DNA of 64,000 nt from Planctopirus ephydatiae (GTDB lineage: Bacteria; Planctomycetota; Planctomycetia; Planctomycetales; Planctomycetaceae), in NCBI RefSeq assembly GCF_007752345.1, contig NZ_CP036299.1, positions 2,309,001-2,373,000 of the forward strand. Reading direction: 5' to 3'. Of the stretch, positions 36,848 to 46,399 are shown piece by piece. The notes under the pieces were generated by a model, which saw only the letters and a program-made list of their open reading frames with translations, ran no database searches and was not told the origin of the DNA. Numbering within the stretch: the stretch's first letter is position 1; every line of letters begins with the position of its first letter. A program made the position numbers and the translations under genes.

Positions 36848-39394
36848 ATGATGTCGTTGTCTGATCAGGAATTACTCCGAAGAGACCAGGTTCTCGAACA
36901 GTATTACGACACGCTTGGTTACACGCCTTATCCGGTTCAAGAGGAAGCGCTGTTCGCCTGGTTTACTTCTGAAACTGGTGTGCTGATTTCGGCTCCGACG
37001 GGGACCGGGAAAACGCTCATTGCTGAAGGGGCGATCTTTGAAGCCCTCAAGAACCAGAAAACGATCTATTACACGACACCTTTAATTGCGCTCACCGACC
37101 AGAAGTTTTCCGAGATTCAAGATGCCGCTGAACGCTGGGGTTTCTCGCGCGATGACGTGGGGCTGGTGACAGGCAACCGCAAGGTCAATCCTGATGCCCG
37201 TGTACTGGTGGTGGTGGCGGAGATTCTCCTCAATCGATTGCTGCACCCGGATGCTTTCGACTTTGCGAATGTCTTCGCCGTCGTGATGGATGAGTTTCAC
37301 AGCTTTTCTGATCCTGAGCGAGGCATTGTCTGGGAGTTCTCGCTCTCCTTGCTGCCGCCGCATGTCCGGCTGATGCTCCTTTCTGCGACCATCGGGAATG
37401 CCAATCCATTTGTGACGTGGCTGCATCGCTGCCATGGGCGAAGACTGGAACTTGTGGTGGGGACGGAGCGAAAGGTTCCACTGACGTTTCACTGGATTGG
37501 TGATCAGTTCGTTGCCGAACATCTGGAGTTTATGGCTCAGGGGGAAGGGGAAGCTCGCAGGACACCGGCGCTGGTCTTCTGTTTTGATCGGGAATTGTGC
37601 TGGAGCACCGCCGAAGAGTTGAAGGGGCGATCTGTCCTTCAGGGTGATCAGCAGAAGCAACTCGCCGCTCGATTGAAAGATGTCGATTTCAAACATGGCG
37701 TGGGGCCGAAGCTGAAGCAGCTTTTGCATCGCGGAGTGGGCGTCCACCACGCAGGATTATTGCCTAAGCATCGGCGGCTGGTCGAGGAACTGTTTCAGGA
37801 GAAGCTGCTGTCGATCTGTGTTTGCACCGAAACACTTTCCGCAGGCATCAACCTGCCCGCAAAATCGGTCGTCATGACCTGCCTCTTGAAAGGGCCACCC
37901 GGCAAAAAGAAACTGATCGACGCGAGCCTGGCGCATCAGATTTTTGGGCGCGCGGGGCGGCCTCAATTTGATAAAGAGGGATTTGTTTACGCCTTACCCC
38001 ACGAGGATGATGTGCGGATTGCCCGCTGGAAGGAGAAGTACGACCAGATACCAGAAGATACGAAAGATCCTCTGCTGATTAAGGCGAAAAAAGCACTCAA
38101 AAAGAAGATGCCCACGCGGAATCCTGCCAAACAGTATTGGACCGATGCACAATTCGAGAAATTGAAAACGGCTCCACCCAGAGATCTGGTGAGTCAGGGT
38201 GAGTTTCCCATTCGGCTGGTGGCGTATCTGCTCAAACTCTCGCCTGATGTGGATCGAATTCGCGTCCTCGTGCGGAAGCGATTGATGGATCCTGGTCGGC
38301 TCAATGCCTGCGAACGAGACTTTGAGCAGATGCTGGTGGCTCTGCATCATGCTGGGTTTGTGGAACTTGATCCTCCACCACCGGTCGCCAGCGACCCCTC
38401 ACCGCCAGAAACGACTGAGACGACAACTGAAGAGATTCCTGAGAAGTTGAGCTGGCTGTCGCAGCATCTGCAGAAATCGATTGATGAGAAGCGTGCCCAG
38501 CAGGGGAAGAAATCGGCGACAGAACTGAAACGGCAGGATGAAACCGAAAAGAGCGTCTATCGACCACTTCTTGCAAAACCGACGGCGGCTATGGATCGCA
38601 TGTTTGCCTTTCGCAGCATTCATCCGCTCTATGGAGTGTTTCTCGCGGATCAGTTCGAAAAGGCTGATCGCATCGAATGGATGCTGGCGCTGGAAAGTGT
38701 TCTGGAGTTCCCCAAATCGTTGGTGAGATCTGTCCGCATTCCGCCACCCCGATTTTTACCGCCGGGACGATTGGCTGTGGAGGTTCTTGATCCGGAGATT
38801 GTCGCCCGAGGGATTTTGCCTGCCGGAGACTTGTATCCCGAGTTTGATCCCTCATTACCACCGGAAGAGCGAAAGTATGCACCTACGTTGCCTGAGAAAC
38901 TGCTGATGCTGTTTCAATCCGATTATCCCGGCATCAGCATCCCGATGACACCAGTCTATGTGGTGGCCGATCTCGAAGAATTTGGTTTCAACTTCTACAA
39001 GCTGATTGGCGGTCGCGATCTGGCCAAACAGGAAGGGCTCGTTTTTAAGCATCTGTTGCGAATGGTGCTGCTTTTGGAAGAATTTGCAGATTGCCCTCCT
39101 CCCCATCGAGATCCACAAGCGTGGAGAGATGAGCTTCTCGAACTGGCAACAAGGATTTCGTGGAGCTGCGAGGCGGTGGATCCCCAAAGTACGGAGCAGG
39201 CTCTGGCGACCAATGCTGCACGGGATGTACTGCAGGGGGAGACGAGCGATGTTCCCGTGGTGCATGAAATTGAATTGCCACCTCGTCCACCCGGTTTTGG
39301 TGAAGCCAATGGTGAAGAGTTGCCTCTGGTCGAAACGACGACTGTGGACAGTTTTGGAGATGGACTAGAGATCGATGGCGAGGAATCGGCATGA
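36848..39394 (+). CDS. Ski2/Mtr4-like DExH helicase with C-terminal extension
   Basis: A superfamily 2 helicase of 848 residues; the start is one of two adjacent ATGs (36848, 36851), neither with a strong ribosome site. Motifs seen: Q-like YPVQEEAL, Walker A SAPTGTGKT, Walker B VVMDEFHSF, motif III LLSATIGN, GVGVHHAGLLPKHR, TETLSAGINLPAKSVV and HQIFGRAGRPQFD. DEFH and the last motifs are typical of Ski2-like RNA helicases. After residue 520 comes a Pro/Thr-rich linker, a charged helix and a roughly 250-residue domain I do not recognise. It may act in RNA turnover or ribosome-related processing; this is inference. Confidence 0.88.
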   Translation: MMSLSDQELLRRDQVLEQYYDTLGYTPYPVQEEALFAWFTSETGVLISAPTGTGKTLIAEGAIFEALKNQKTIYYTTPLIALTDQKFSEIQDAAERWGFSRDDVGLVTGNRKVNPDARVLVVVAEILLNRLLHPDAFDFANVFAVVMDEFHSFSDPERGIVWEFSLSLLPPHVRLMLLSATIGNANPFVTWLHRCHGRRLELVVGTERKVPLTFHWIGDQFVAEHLEFMAQGEGEARRTPALVFCFDRELCWSTAEELKGRSVLQGDQQKQLAARLKDVDFKHGVGPKLKQLLHRGVGVHHAGLLPKHRRLVEELFQEKLLSICVCTETLSAGINLPAKSVVMTCLLKGPPGKKKLIDASLAHQIFGRAGRPQFDKEGFVYALPHEDDVRIARWKEKYDQIPEDTKDPLLIKAKKALKKKMPTRNPAKQYWTDAQFEKLKTAPPRDLVSQGEFPIRLVAYLLKLSPDVDRIRVLVRKRLMDPGRLNACERDFEQMLVALHHAGFVELDPPPPVASDPSPPETTETTTEEIPEKLSWLSQHLQKSIDEKRAQQGKKSATELKRQDETEKSVYRPLLAKPTAAMDRMFAFRSIHPLYGVFLADQFEKADRIEWMLALESVLEFPKSLVRSVRIPPPRFLPPGRLAVEVLDPEIVARGILPAGDLYPEFDPSLPPEERKYAPTLPEKLLMLFQSDYPGISIPMTPVYVVADLEEFGFNFYKLIGGRDLAKQEGLVFKHLLRMVLLLEEFADCPPPHRDPQAWRDELLELATRISWSCEAVDPQSTEQALATNAARDVLQGETSDVPVVHEIELPPRPPGFGEANGEELPLVETTTVDSFGDGLEIDGEESA

Positions 39395-39412
39395 TCCAGG
39401 CAGGGCGAAGTC

Positions 39413-40051
39413 ATGTCCTCTGAGAATTTCCATAAGAGCATTATCACTCAAAAAGAAGAGCTTCGCCAAAGTGTACGGTCGGCCCGTGTGGCTTTGACAG
39501 ATCGCGCTGAGCGAAGCCAACGGATTCTCGATCAACTGCAAAGTTCAGAACCATGGCGGAAGTGCCGGGCACCTCTGGTTTACCTCTCCGGTGGCAGCGA
39601 AGTTATCACGTGGCCGCTTGTCGAAAAAGTGCTGAAGGAGCATGAACAGACCGCTGGATGCAAAAGGAAGTTGATCGTCCCGTGGTGTGACGGCGAAGAA
39701 TTGCGGCTGTTCTGGCTGCAGAGTCTCGATGAGTTATCAGCGGGCTCTTTTGGGATTCGCGAGCCACGCGCTGAAATGAGATCTCAGCCGGATCGCTGTG
39801 GAAATCCGGCCGAGATCGATCTGGTGGTCTTGCCGGGATTGGCTTTCGATGAGCAGGGGCGAAGACTGGGTCAGGGACGCGGCTATTTTGATCGATTGCT
39901 GATGGAGATGAATCCCCAGACGATTAAAGTGGGCCTGGCTTTTGAGGTTCAAATGGTCGAGGAAGTTCCTGTCGAAAAACATGATCTGCCAGTCGATCTG
40001 GTGATTACTGAAAGCCGAATGATCTGGAGAGATGTCACGTCGGGAAGTTGA
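39413..40051 (+). CDS. 5-formyltetrahydrofolate cyclo-ligase
   Basis: A 212-residue enzyme that converts 5-formyl-THF to 5,10-methenyl-THF using ATP. N-terminal KEELRQSVRSARVAL, central VYLSGGSEVITW, and the conserved LPGLAFDEQGRRLGQGRGYFDRLL (read at 39832-39900) with the ATP-binding GQGRGYFD are clear. VPVEKHDLPVDLVITE closes the fold. It lies 18 bases after the helicase stop, so co-transcription is likely. The terminator that follows mainly serves the gene on the other strand. Confidence 0.94.
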   Translation: MSSENFHKSIITQKEELRQSVRSARVALTDRAERSQRILDQLQSSEPWRKCRAPLVYLSGGSEVITWPLVEKVLKEHEQTAGCKRKLIVPWCDGEELRLFWLQSLDELSAGSFGIREPRAEMRSQPDRCGNPAEIDLVVLPGLAFDEQGRRLGQGRGYFDRLLMEMNPQTIKVGLAFEVQMVEEVPVEKHDLPVDLVITESRMIWRDVTSGS

Positions 40052-40062
40052 GGCTTTTCAAG

Positions 40063-40105
40063 AAAAAAGACAGCCAGAAACAGGCGATAAGACCTGTCTC
40101 TGGCT
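40063..40105 (-). terminator. Terminator of the peroxiredoxin gene, between convergent genes
   Basis: AGCCAGAAACAGG (40072-40084) and CCTGTCTCTGGCT (40093-40105) form a 13-bp stem with one mismatch and an 8-base loop. On the minus strand it is followed by a T-run (A-run at 40063-40068). Confidence 0.88.
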
Positions 40106-40136
40106 CATGAGTGATTTATAGCTCGATCGGCAAGAG

Positions 40137-40739
40137 TTACTTCTTCTTGATGGTGGCGACGGCTTCGGCGACAGCTTTGCTGTCATCGGCGGCGGCGACT
40201 TTCGTGTTCTTGTAGGCGACCTTGCCATCCTTGTCGATAATGAATGTCCAGCGCTGAATGGTCACGTTGCGAAGCAACGTTTCTTCCTTGCCATCGACTT
40301 CCGCCTTCACCGACTTTTCCCCTGTGGTATAGGGTACGCCAAACGCTTCCGCCACTTTGGCCTCGGTATCGGCCAGAAGTGTGAATGAGAGGTTGTGCTT
40401 TTTGGCAAACAACTGGTGGTTACGGACAGAATCTCCGCTGACACCGACGACCTCAACCTCCTGGCCCGCCAGCTTGGCCAGATCGTCGCGGAAGGCACAG
40501 GCCTGCTTGGTGCAGCCACCCGTCATATCGGCAGGATAGAAGTAAACGACAATCAGCTTCTTACCCACATGTTCGGCCGACTTCCACGCTTTGCCCTGAG
40601 TATCCAGTGCTTCAAACTCGGGGGCTTTGTCTCCCACCTTAAGTTCAGCGGCAGAAGCGGAGACACTCAACAAACTCCCGAACAAGCTCATCGTGCAGAA
40701 GGTGAGGCACAAGGCCACAGTACGGTTAAAGGCGATCAT
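40137..40739 (-). CDS. Secreted peroxiredoxin, BCP/AhpC-TSA type
   Basis: A 200-residue protein. ATG 40739 is chosen because GGAG lies upstream and it opens a signal peptide (MIAFNRTVAL to SASAAEL). The thioredoxin-like core has YFYPADMTGGCTKQACAFRDD: peroxidatic C76 with a second Cys five residues on (C81), the spacing of atypical 2-Cys BCP/PrxQ enzymes. The usual TPGCT is changed to TGGCT. It reduces peroxides in the periplasm, where a thiol donor such as a TlpA-type thioredoxin would be needed. Monocistronic. Confidence 0.9.
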   Translation of the reverse strand: MIAFNRTVALCLTFCTMSLFGSLLSVSASAAELKVGDKAPEFEALDTQGKAWKSAEHVGKKLIVVYFYPADMTGGCTKQACAFRDDLAKLAGQEVEVVGVSGDSVRNHQLFAKKHNLSFTLLADTEAKVAEAFGVPYTTGEKSVKAEVDGKEETLLRNVTIQRWTFIIDKDGKVAYKNTKVAAADDSKAVAEAVATIKKK

Positions 40740-40836
40740 GAGGCGTTTCTCCAGTCGAATTGAAACAAACTTCCAGCTAATGAACCTAACAGGTTGGAAG
40801 TGAGTCATTCAAGTGGCTGAAGAAAGAGCGGAGTAA

Positions 40837-42378
40837 TTACTTACGTTTGCTTTGAGGAGCAATGAGCGCGTCATCACCCTGAATAAATCGCGATTCGCGA
40901 TACAAGACTGCATAGGGGATAAAGCAGACCGCTGTCACGAACATGAGAATCGAAAAGAACCAGTAATAGCTGGCCCCGGGAAGCATAGACGTTCCATCAG
41001 GTCTGGAAATCATCCAGTTGACGCCGGAGGTTAGCAGGTTGCCACCAAATACCGAGAGCAGGTAGAGCGACATGATGATCGATTTGAGTCGGTTGGGAGC
41101 CTGGGTGTAGGAGAATTCGAGGCAGGTTGTCGATACGAGAACTTCGGCAACAGTGATGATGGCATAAGGAAAGACGAGCCAAAGTACCCAGGGGGTAAAG
41201 TTCTGATCGATCTCCATCTGGATAAAACCACTGACAGCAAAGGCCATCGAGGCGAGAAACAAACCGACCGAGACTCGGCGTAATGCCGACAGTTGAACCA
41301 CTTTTGCCAGGGCTGGGAAAACCACAAAATCAAGCAGTGGAATGAACATCAGCACGAAAAGAGGATTCAACGTCTGGGTTTCATCAGGCAGAACTTTCCA
41401 TTCCCAATCGCGCCAGCGGAGAACAGTCAAATTCATGTGCGTCGCCTGTTCGACCCACGTCGACATCGTCTGATCAAACAGCGCCCAGAACACGACAATA
41501 AATGCAAAGAGGGGCAGCAGCTTCAAGATCGCTCGACGGTTCTCGGGATTCATGAAAATGGCGACGAACATAATGGGCGGAAAATATTTCAGAAATGGTG
41601 CTCGCTCGAGGATCGGATCCAGTTCTTTCATAAACTCATTGGTTGAAGGGGGGATGTGGACGAATTTTTTGCGACCCATCCAGAAGACAATGGTGGCCAG
41701 AAGCATTAAGACTCCCGGAATCCCAAAGGCCACATGGTGGGCCATGGTCGGGCTGAAGTGAGGGAGAATCGCGTTCAGCCAGTCGGCAGGAACGATGTAC
41801 TTCAGATAAGCCTGGCCATTCTCCGGGGAGAGGAAGATGTCTCGTGTGCGGGGTATGCAGAACATCGCTGCCAATGCGCCAACATTGATCACGAAATAAA
41901 ACCAGCGGAAGATACGGCTGATGAGATGCTGGTTACCCTGACCAAATTGATCACCGACATGGGACGAAACACAGGGTTTGATACCACCCGCACCAATGGC
42001 AATGAGTGCCAGTCCCAGCCAGAGGCCATTTCGCCCATCAATGGCAGCGAGTGAGAGATGACCGAGGCAATAGGCCCAGGAGAGCCACAGGATGACTCGG
42101 TATTTGCCGAGATAAAAATCGGCCAGGGGGCCGCCCACAATCGGGAACAGATAAGCCGCAGCGACGAACAGATGCAACAAGGCCGTCGCGTCTTCTTTGT
42201 CGTAGACCGCCGATACTCCCGCTGCATCGACGATGTATTTGGTGAGATACAGATACAGGATGGCCTTCATGCCATAGAAGCTGAACCGTTCGGCGGCCTC
42301 GTTTCCGATGATATACGGAATGCCCGGAGGCATGGTGGTTAAGGTTTGATCTGGTGCTGTGCGATAAGCCGCCGTCAT
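40837..42378 (-). CDS. POT/PTR family proton-coupled oligopeptide transporter
   Basis: A 513-residue polytopic membrane protein with 12-14 transmembrane segments. ATG 42378 has a GGGA six bases upstream. The POT signature E-x-x-E-R-F-x-Y-Y-G appears as EAAERFSFYG near the N-terminus. Conserved GGxLAD-like GGPLADFYLG and GAGGIKPCVSSHVGDQF follow, as in the family. It imports di- and tripeptides with protons. The long cytoplasmic loop between TM6 and TM7 carries GRKKFVHIPP. It is separated from its neighbours by 100 to 400 bases, so probably monocistronic. Confidence 0.93.
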   Translation of the reverse strand: MTAAYRTAPDQTLTTMPPGIPYIIGNEAAERFSFYGMKAILYLYLTKYIVDAAGVSAVYDKEDATALLHLFVAAAYLFPIVGGPLADFYLGKYRVILWLSWAYCLGHLSLAAIDGRNGLWLGLALIAIGAGGIKPCVSSHVGDQFGQGNQHLISRIFRWFYFVINVGALAAMFCIPRTRDIFLSPENGQAYLKYIVPADWLNAILPHFSPTMAHHVAFGIPGVLMLLATIVFWMGRKKFVHIPPSTNEFMKELDPILERAPFLKYFPPIMFVAIFMNPENRRAILKLLPLFAFIVVFWALFDQTMSTWVEQATHMNLTVLRWRDWEWKVLPDETQTLNPLFVLMFIPLLDFVVFPALAKVVQLSALRRVSVGLFLASMAFAVSGFIQMEIDQNFTPWVLWLVFPYAIITVAEVLVSTTCLEFSYTQAPNRLKSIIMSLYLLSVFGGNLLTSGVNWMISRPDGTSMLPGASYYWFFSILMFVTAVCFIPYAVLYRESRFIQGDDALIAPQSKRK

Positions 42379-42793
42379 GAACAATCCCGCAAGTCAAAAT
42401 GGCAGTGACGAATGGCCGGTCGTGAACCGGTTCGAATACAGAGAATCGCAGACTGGATAGGCGAAGTGAATGGGGTGTATGAACTTTCCAATCGGTTTTC
42501 CACATCCCGAAGAGCTTATCGACCCGAGAGCAGGTCAGAACTTGGCTCGAATCCTCCACGGGGAACTGCCGGGGCAGGTGGAAACTTCACACAGCTTGTT
42601 GCGATCATTTCAATCGTCAGGGGCTACTTGGCTTCTCCAGAAACGCTCATGCAGGCTAGTCAAGTTGTGACCAGCAATCAATCGATTAGACGAATCCCGC
42701 ATACGATTCTGTCGATGAACAACGTCATATCGGGAGTTGTTCATGCTTGAGCGATCGTCAATCGTCACTTACGGTTGTTGAGACTCCAGTAAC
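42379..42793. other. Intergenic stretch without a recognised gene
   Basis: About 415 bases between two minus-strand genes. The short plus-strand frames lack ribosome sites and recognisable domains. It probably holds the POT promoter and the 3' end of the SRPBCC transcript. Confidence 0.5.
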
Positions 42794-43465
42794 TTATGGA
42801 GCAGGTCGAGTTGTCGCGCTATCACCGGGGGCTGAATTTTCGACTGGTTTGTTGTCTTCAGCAGCCTTTGCTGGTGCGGCATCAGCGTCTGGTTGGGTCT
42901 TTGACTGCGGTTCCTCAGTGAGTGCGGGTGGAGTTTCAACGAGGGCCTTCATACTGGCGAGACCCTTTTCGAAGTCACCACCCACCATTTTGTCACAGTC
43001 AACAAACAGGTTAAAGGCTTTGGCGACGAAGTTGTTCTTGCCTGACATGGCCCAGGTGACTTTGGTCTCGTCGCCCTGAGGTTCCAACTGAAATTCGACC
43101 AGACTGGTGGCGACCATGGGGCGAATGAAGTCGAGCTGAATCTTCACATATTCGCCGGGACGAGTGTCGAGGATCGTCATCTGACCTTCGCCCACTTCAT
43201 CATTTCCCGACCACTTCATGATAGCGCCCGGGCCACGCTCCGGACCTTCGAATTCTTCTTTGGCATTCGGGTCGAGTTTAGCCCAGGGAGACCAGTCTCC
43301 CCACGCTTTGAAGTTATCGATTCGGTCACTCACTTTGTCAGGTGTCGCCCTGATCATGGCTGAGCGAGTGATCGAAAAGTCTTCAGGTTGAATGGCCGCA
43401 ATGCCAGCAAAGAACGCGGTGAGACACAGTAAAACCGCTAGCACAATCAGCAGTCTTTGTTTCAT
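42794..43465 (-). CDS. SRPBCC-fold (polyketide cyclase-like) membrane-anchored protein
   Basis: A 223-residue protein. ATG 43465 fits AGGA about nine bases upstream better than ATG 43471. An N-terminal hydrophobic segment (LLIVLAVLLCLTAFFAGIAAI) anchors or exports it. The body is the SRPBCC/START-like fold: SITRSAMIRATPDKVSDRI, FKAWGDWSPWAKLDP, TKVTWAMSGKNN. These bind small hydrophobic ligands; the ligand is unknown. The C-terminal 45 residues are an Ala/Pro/Asp-rich tail. The next gene upstream on the same strand may be in the same transcript. Confidence 0.85.
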   Translation of the reverse strand: MKQRLLIVLAVLLCLTAFFAGIAAIQPEDFSITRSAMIRATPDKVSDRIDNFKAWGDWSPWAKLDPNAKEEFEGPERGPGAIMKWSGNDEVGEGQMTILDTRPGEYVKIQLDFIRPMVATSLVEFQLEPQGDETKVTWAMSGKNNFVAKAFNLFVDCDKMVGGDFEKGLASMKALVETPPALTEEPQSKTQPDADAAPAKAAEDNKPVENSAPGDSATTRPAP

Positions 43466-43523
43466 GGCCATGGATCCTCTTGAGAGAAGTTGCAAACGCT
43501 GACTTCGGCATTATGAGACTCGT

Positions 43524-43877
43524 TTAGAGACTGGTAGCAGACCGCTTGAGCACGCGATTCTGCCAGAAAAGTCGGTCTTGTGTGGCAATTCCCACTCTTA
43601 AAGCACAGCGGAGGCAGTATTTTTCGGTTTCCCCAACCAGGTAGATTTCGCCATTGAGGATGAGATGAAAGAAGTCTTCTCCGGGAAGTTTGGCGTAGCA
43701 GTAGATTTTCTCTGTGTCGGCTTTGATGCGAGCCTGCCAGTTTTCGTGATGAGGGATATACAGCCGGGTATCGGGTTGTGGAGCTGGTCGAAAGCTGGCG
43801 GCTGTCTCTTGAGGCACGATAAGAGATTCGGCCAAAAGAGAGTCTGCTGGCGGTTCGATGGGGAATTCCTCAGTCAT
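43524..43877 (-). CDS. Hypothetical protein
   Basis: A 117-residue soluble protein. It has a Pro/Glu-rich N-terminal third and then a compact region: LYIPHHENWQARIKA, EDFFHLILNGEIYLVGETEKYCLRCALRVG. A CLRC pair could bind metal. I recognise no family. It lies just upstream of the SRPBCC gene (60 bases), on the same strand, possibly co-transcribed. Confidence 0.65.
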   Translation of the reverse strand: MTEEFPIEPPADSLLAESLIVPQETAASFRPAPQPDTRLYIPHHENWQARIKADTEKIYCYAKLPGEDFFHLILNGEIYLVGETEKYCLRCALRVGIATQDRLFWQNRVLKRSATSL

Positions 43878-43989
43878 GGGGAGTCCTCGAGAGATGGCTC
43901 ACAAGTGGTCACACCGTTTCTTCCTACTGAAAAGGATAGCCAGCAGAGTCATGAATCGCGAATTTTCGTGGAGCAATCTGGGAGAGTGG

Positions 43990-44814
43990 CTACTTGCCAA
44001 GATGCTGGCGGATACTGTCGATGGTCGATTGGGCGGCTGTCCGTGCATCCGGGAGACTGCGAGCCTCTGCCGAAAGATAACCCTCGTAGTTAATCTGTTT
44101 TAATGTCTCCATTACCTGGGCAAAGTCAATGTGGCCCATCCCAGCCGCACTGCGATTGGAATCGACATAATGAATATGGCCGATCCATGAGCCTCCTTCG
44201 AGAAGTCCTTGCGGGATGCTGATTTCTTCGATGTTCATATGGAACAGATCGGCCAGAAGTTTGCAGTCCGGGGCGCCGTAGGTCTGCAGGAGATGAGCAC
44301 CATCAGCCTGAGTATTGCAGAGATTGGTTTCGTAACGATTGAGTGGTTCGTAAATGAGTGGCAGGCCGAATCGGCTATGGCTGTGATGACAAAGTTCTGC
44401 CAAAGCTTCACCCAGCAACATCCGGCACTCGGCAACAGAAGCAGACGAAGCGGCCTTTCCCTGCATGGAGCCGATGATCGCAGGGGCACCCAGCTGGCCA
44501 CCATACTCAATCATGCTGGTGATGAATTTCTTGGCGGCCTGACGGATTTCCGCATTTGGGCTGGTCAGTGAAAGCTGCTTTCTCAGCCAGCCGGCTCCTG
44601 TTCCGACAGCTGCCAGCTTGAGATTGTATCGCGAGAGGACTTCTTTAAGGGTTTTGACAGGGACAAAGCCTGGTTCGGGAGCAAAGAGCTCGACGGCATC
44701 AAAGCCCAGTTCACTCGCGACGCGGCAACTGGCCTCGACATCTTCCCAGAACACGAAGGGGCCGCCGCGTGCTTCTTCGACCAGGCTGATCGTGACGGCT
44801 GAGAGAATTGGCAT
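43990..44814 (-). CDS. Sugar phosphate isomerase/epimerase family protein
   Basis: A 274-residue TIM-barrel protein. ATG 44814 (MPILSAVTISLVEEARGGPF) starts the homologous part; the longer frame to 44916 reads through unconserved sequence. Family pieces are ELGFDAVELFAP, LIYEPLNRYETN (metal Glu), CKLLADLFHMNIEE (metal Asp and His) and IGHIHYVDSNR (His), with a terminal GYLSAEA. The pattern is close to hydroxypyruvate isomerase and tagatose-3-epimerase relatives. The substrate is not determined. It lies downstream of pgk on the same strand, with a palindromic element between. Confidence 0.85.
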   Translation of the reverse strand: MPILSAVTISLVEEARGGPFVFWEDVEASCRVASELGFDAVELFAPEPGFVPVKTLKEVLSRYNLKLAAVGTGAGWLRKQLSLTSPNAEIRQAAKKFITSMIEYGGQLGAPAIIGSMQGKAASSASVAECRMLLGEALAELCHHSHSRFGLPLIYEPLNRYETNLCNTQADGAHLLQTYGAPDCKLLADLFHMNIEEISIPQGLLEGGSWIGHIHYVDSNRSAAGMGHIDFAQVMETLKQINYEGYLSAEARSLPDARTAAQSTIDSIRQHLGK

Positions 44815-44940
44815 GACGGCGGCTCTCTGGAAACGATGGATTGAGCAGTGCGAGGACTGCGAAAGAGCATCGGTTGCTCGTTTCTGCGGAAACAAGTTGT
44901 TGCGTACGTATCCCATTCGGCAGGTTCGCCCTCATCCCGG

Positions 44941-44966
44941 CCTTCTCCCATCGGCATGGGAGAAGG
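44941..44966. repeat. REP-like palindromic element
   Basis: CCTTCTCCCAT (44941-44951) and ATGGGAGAAGG (44956-44966) form a perfect 11-bp stem with a CGGC loop, preceded by CCCTCATCCCGG. This sequence type occurs as interspersed palindromes in many planctomycete and proteobacterial genomes. No T-run follows, so it is probably a REP-like element rather than the pgk terminator. Confidence 0.7.
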
Positions 44967-45027
44967 GGGAAGAGTCGTCGCATTTGATGCGTGACATGAC
45001 AGCAAGCAAAATGCAACTTGGCAAAGT

Positions 45028-46230
45028 CTACTTGTCGTCGAGAAGTTCGACAGCAGCGAACTTTTTGCCTTCAAGCATTTCGAGGCTGGCACCACCGCCG
45101 GTGCTGACATGCGTGACCTGATCGGCGAGACCGAACTGCTGGATGGCAGAAGCGCTGTCGCCACCCCCGATGATGCTGGTGGCATCGCTGGCGACAATCG
45201 CCTCGGCGACCGCTCGAGTCCCAGCATCAAAAGGAGGCATTTCAAAGACACCCATCGGGCCGTTCCAGACAATCGTCTTGGCCGCTTTCACGATCTCGGC
45301 ATATTTCTGCTGAGTTTCCGGGCCAATGTCGAAACCTTCGAAGTTCTCGGGAATCTGGCCGGCTTTGGCGATCATCTTGTTGCAGTCACCCTTGAAGGCA
45401 TCGCCGCAATGGGTATCGACGGGAAGTTGCAGTTTTTCGCCACCGATTGTCAGCAGTTCCTTAGCGAGAGCGAGGCTGGCTTCGGGCGGATTTGGCAGAT
45501 AGCTCTTGCCAATCTGGCCCCCTTGAGCCTTTGAAAAAGCAAAGGCCATCGCCCCGCCAATCAGCACCGTATCGCAGATCGAGAGCAGGTTTTTGATGAC
45601 GTTGATTTTGTCGTCGACCTTTTTCCCACCGACAATCGCCACAAAAGGACGGGCGGGATTCGAAATGGCATCGGAGAGGAACTTGATTTCTTTTTCGACG
45701 AGGAAGCCGCAGACCTTGGGTTTGTTCCCCATGGCATGGGGGACACCGACCATCGAACCTTCGGAACGGTGGCAGGTGCCAAAAGCGTCGTTGCAGTAGA
45801 TGTCGCCAAAGGTGGCGAGAATGTTGACGTAACTGCTTTCGCCTTTCTTCTCGCCTTTGTTGAAACGTACGTTTTCGAGGAGCAGAACTTCATTGTTCTG
45901 GAGAGCCTTCACTTTGGCTTCCGCGTCGGCACCCACGGTATCGCTGGCAAAATGAACGGGAACTCCCAGCAGTTCCTTCAGTCGGGCTGCCACTGGTTTG
46001 AGGCTGTACTTCGCATCGGCCGCAGGATCGACACCTTCCGGGCGTCCCAGGTGGCTCATGAGAATCACACGACCACCTCGTTTGAGGACGGATTCAATCG
46101 ATGGGAGAGCCTCCGTAATACGGCGATCATCGGTGATGACAAGATTGTCATCGAGCGGGACGTTGAAATCGCACCGCATGAGAACGGCTTTTCCCTGAAC
46201 GTCGACATCGGCAATGGTCTTTTTGGCCAT
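45028..46230 (-). CDS. pgk: Phosphoglycerate kinase
   Basis: A 400-residue glycolytic enzyme that transfers phosphate from 1,3-bisphosphoglycerate to [63 protein letters not shown] and the C-terminal [14 protein letters not shown] are all canonical. The length is standard. It is transcribed divergently from the gamma carbonic anhydrase gene. gapA and tpiA are not in the window. Confidence 0.97.
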   Translation of the reverse strand: MAKKTIADVDVQGKAVLMRCDFNVPLDDNLVITDDRRITEALPSIESVLKRGGRVILMSHLGRPEGVDPAADAKYSLKPVAARLKELLGVPVHFASDTVGADAEAKVKALQNNEVLLLENVRFNKGEKKGESSYVNILATFGDIYCNDAFGTCHRSEGSMVGVPHAMGNKPKVCGFLVEKEIKFLSDAISNPARPFVAIVGGKKVDDKINVIKNLLSICDTVLIGGAMAFAFSKAQGGQIGKSYLPNPPEASLALAKELLTIGGEKLQLPVDTHCGDAFKGDCNKMIAKAGQIPENFEGFDIGPETQQKYAEIVKAAKTIVWNGPMGVFEMPPFDAGTRAVAEAIVASDATSIIGGGDSASAIQQFGLADQVTHVSTGGGASLEMLEGKKFAAVELLDDK

Positions 46231-46399
46231 GAAAATTTACCCTGATCCAGGAACAATGCGGTGCGTCAGTCTGGCCGACTGTCGCCCTGTGAAATGTGGT
46301 TTCAACACCGTTTTCGATAATGACGGAATCAGCCGATAGAGTAGAGGAGTTGCGTGCGACTTCCAAGTTTCCGAAGCCTTCGTCTTGAAGAGGTTTTGA

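Noticed and set aside
44941-44966. Hairpin considered as the pgk terminator
   Set aside because: There is no T-run on the pgk strand, and the flanking CCCTCATCCCGG fits a dispersed REP-like element better.
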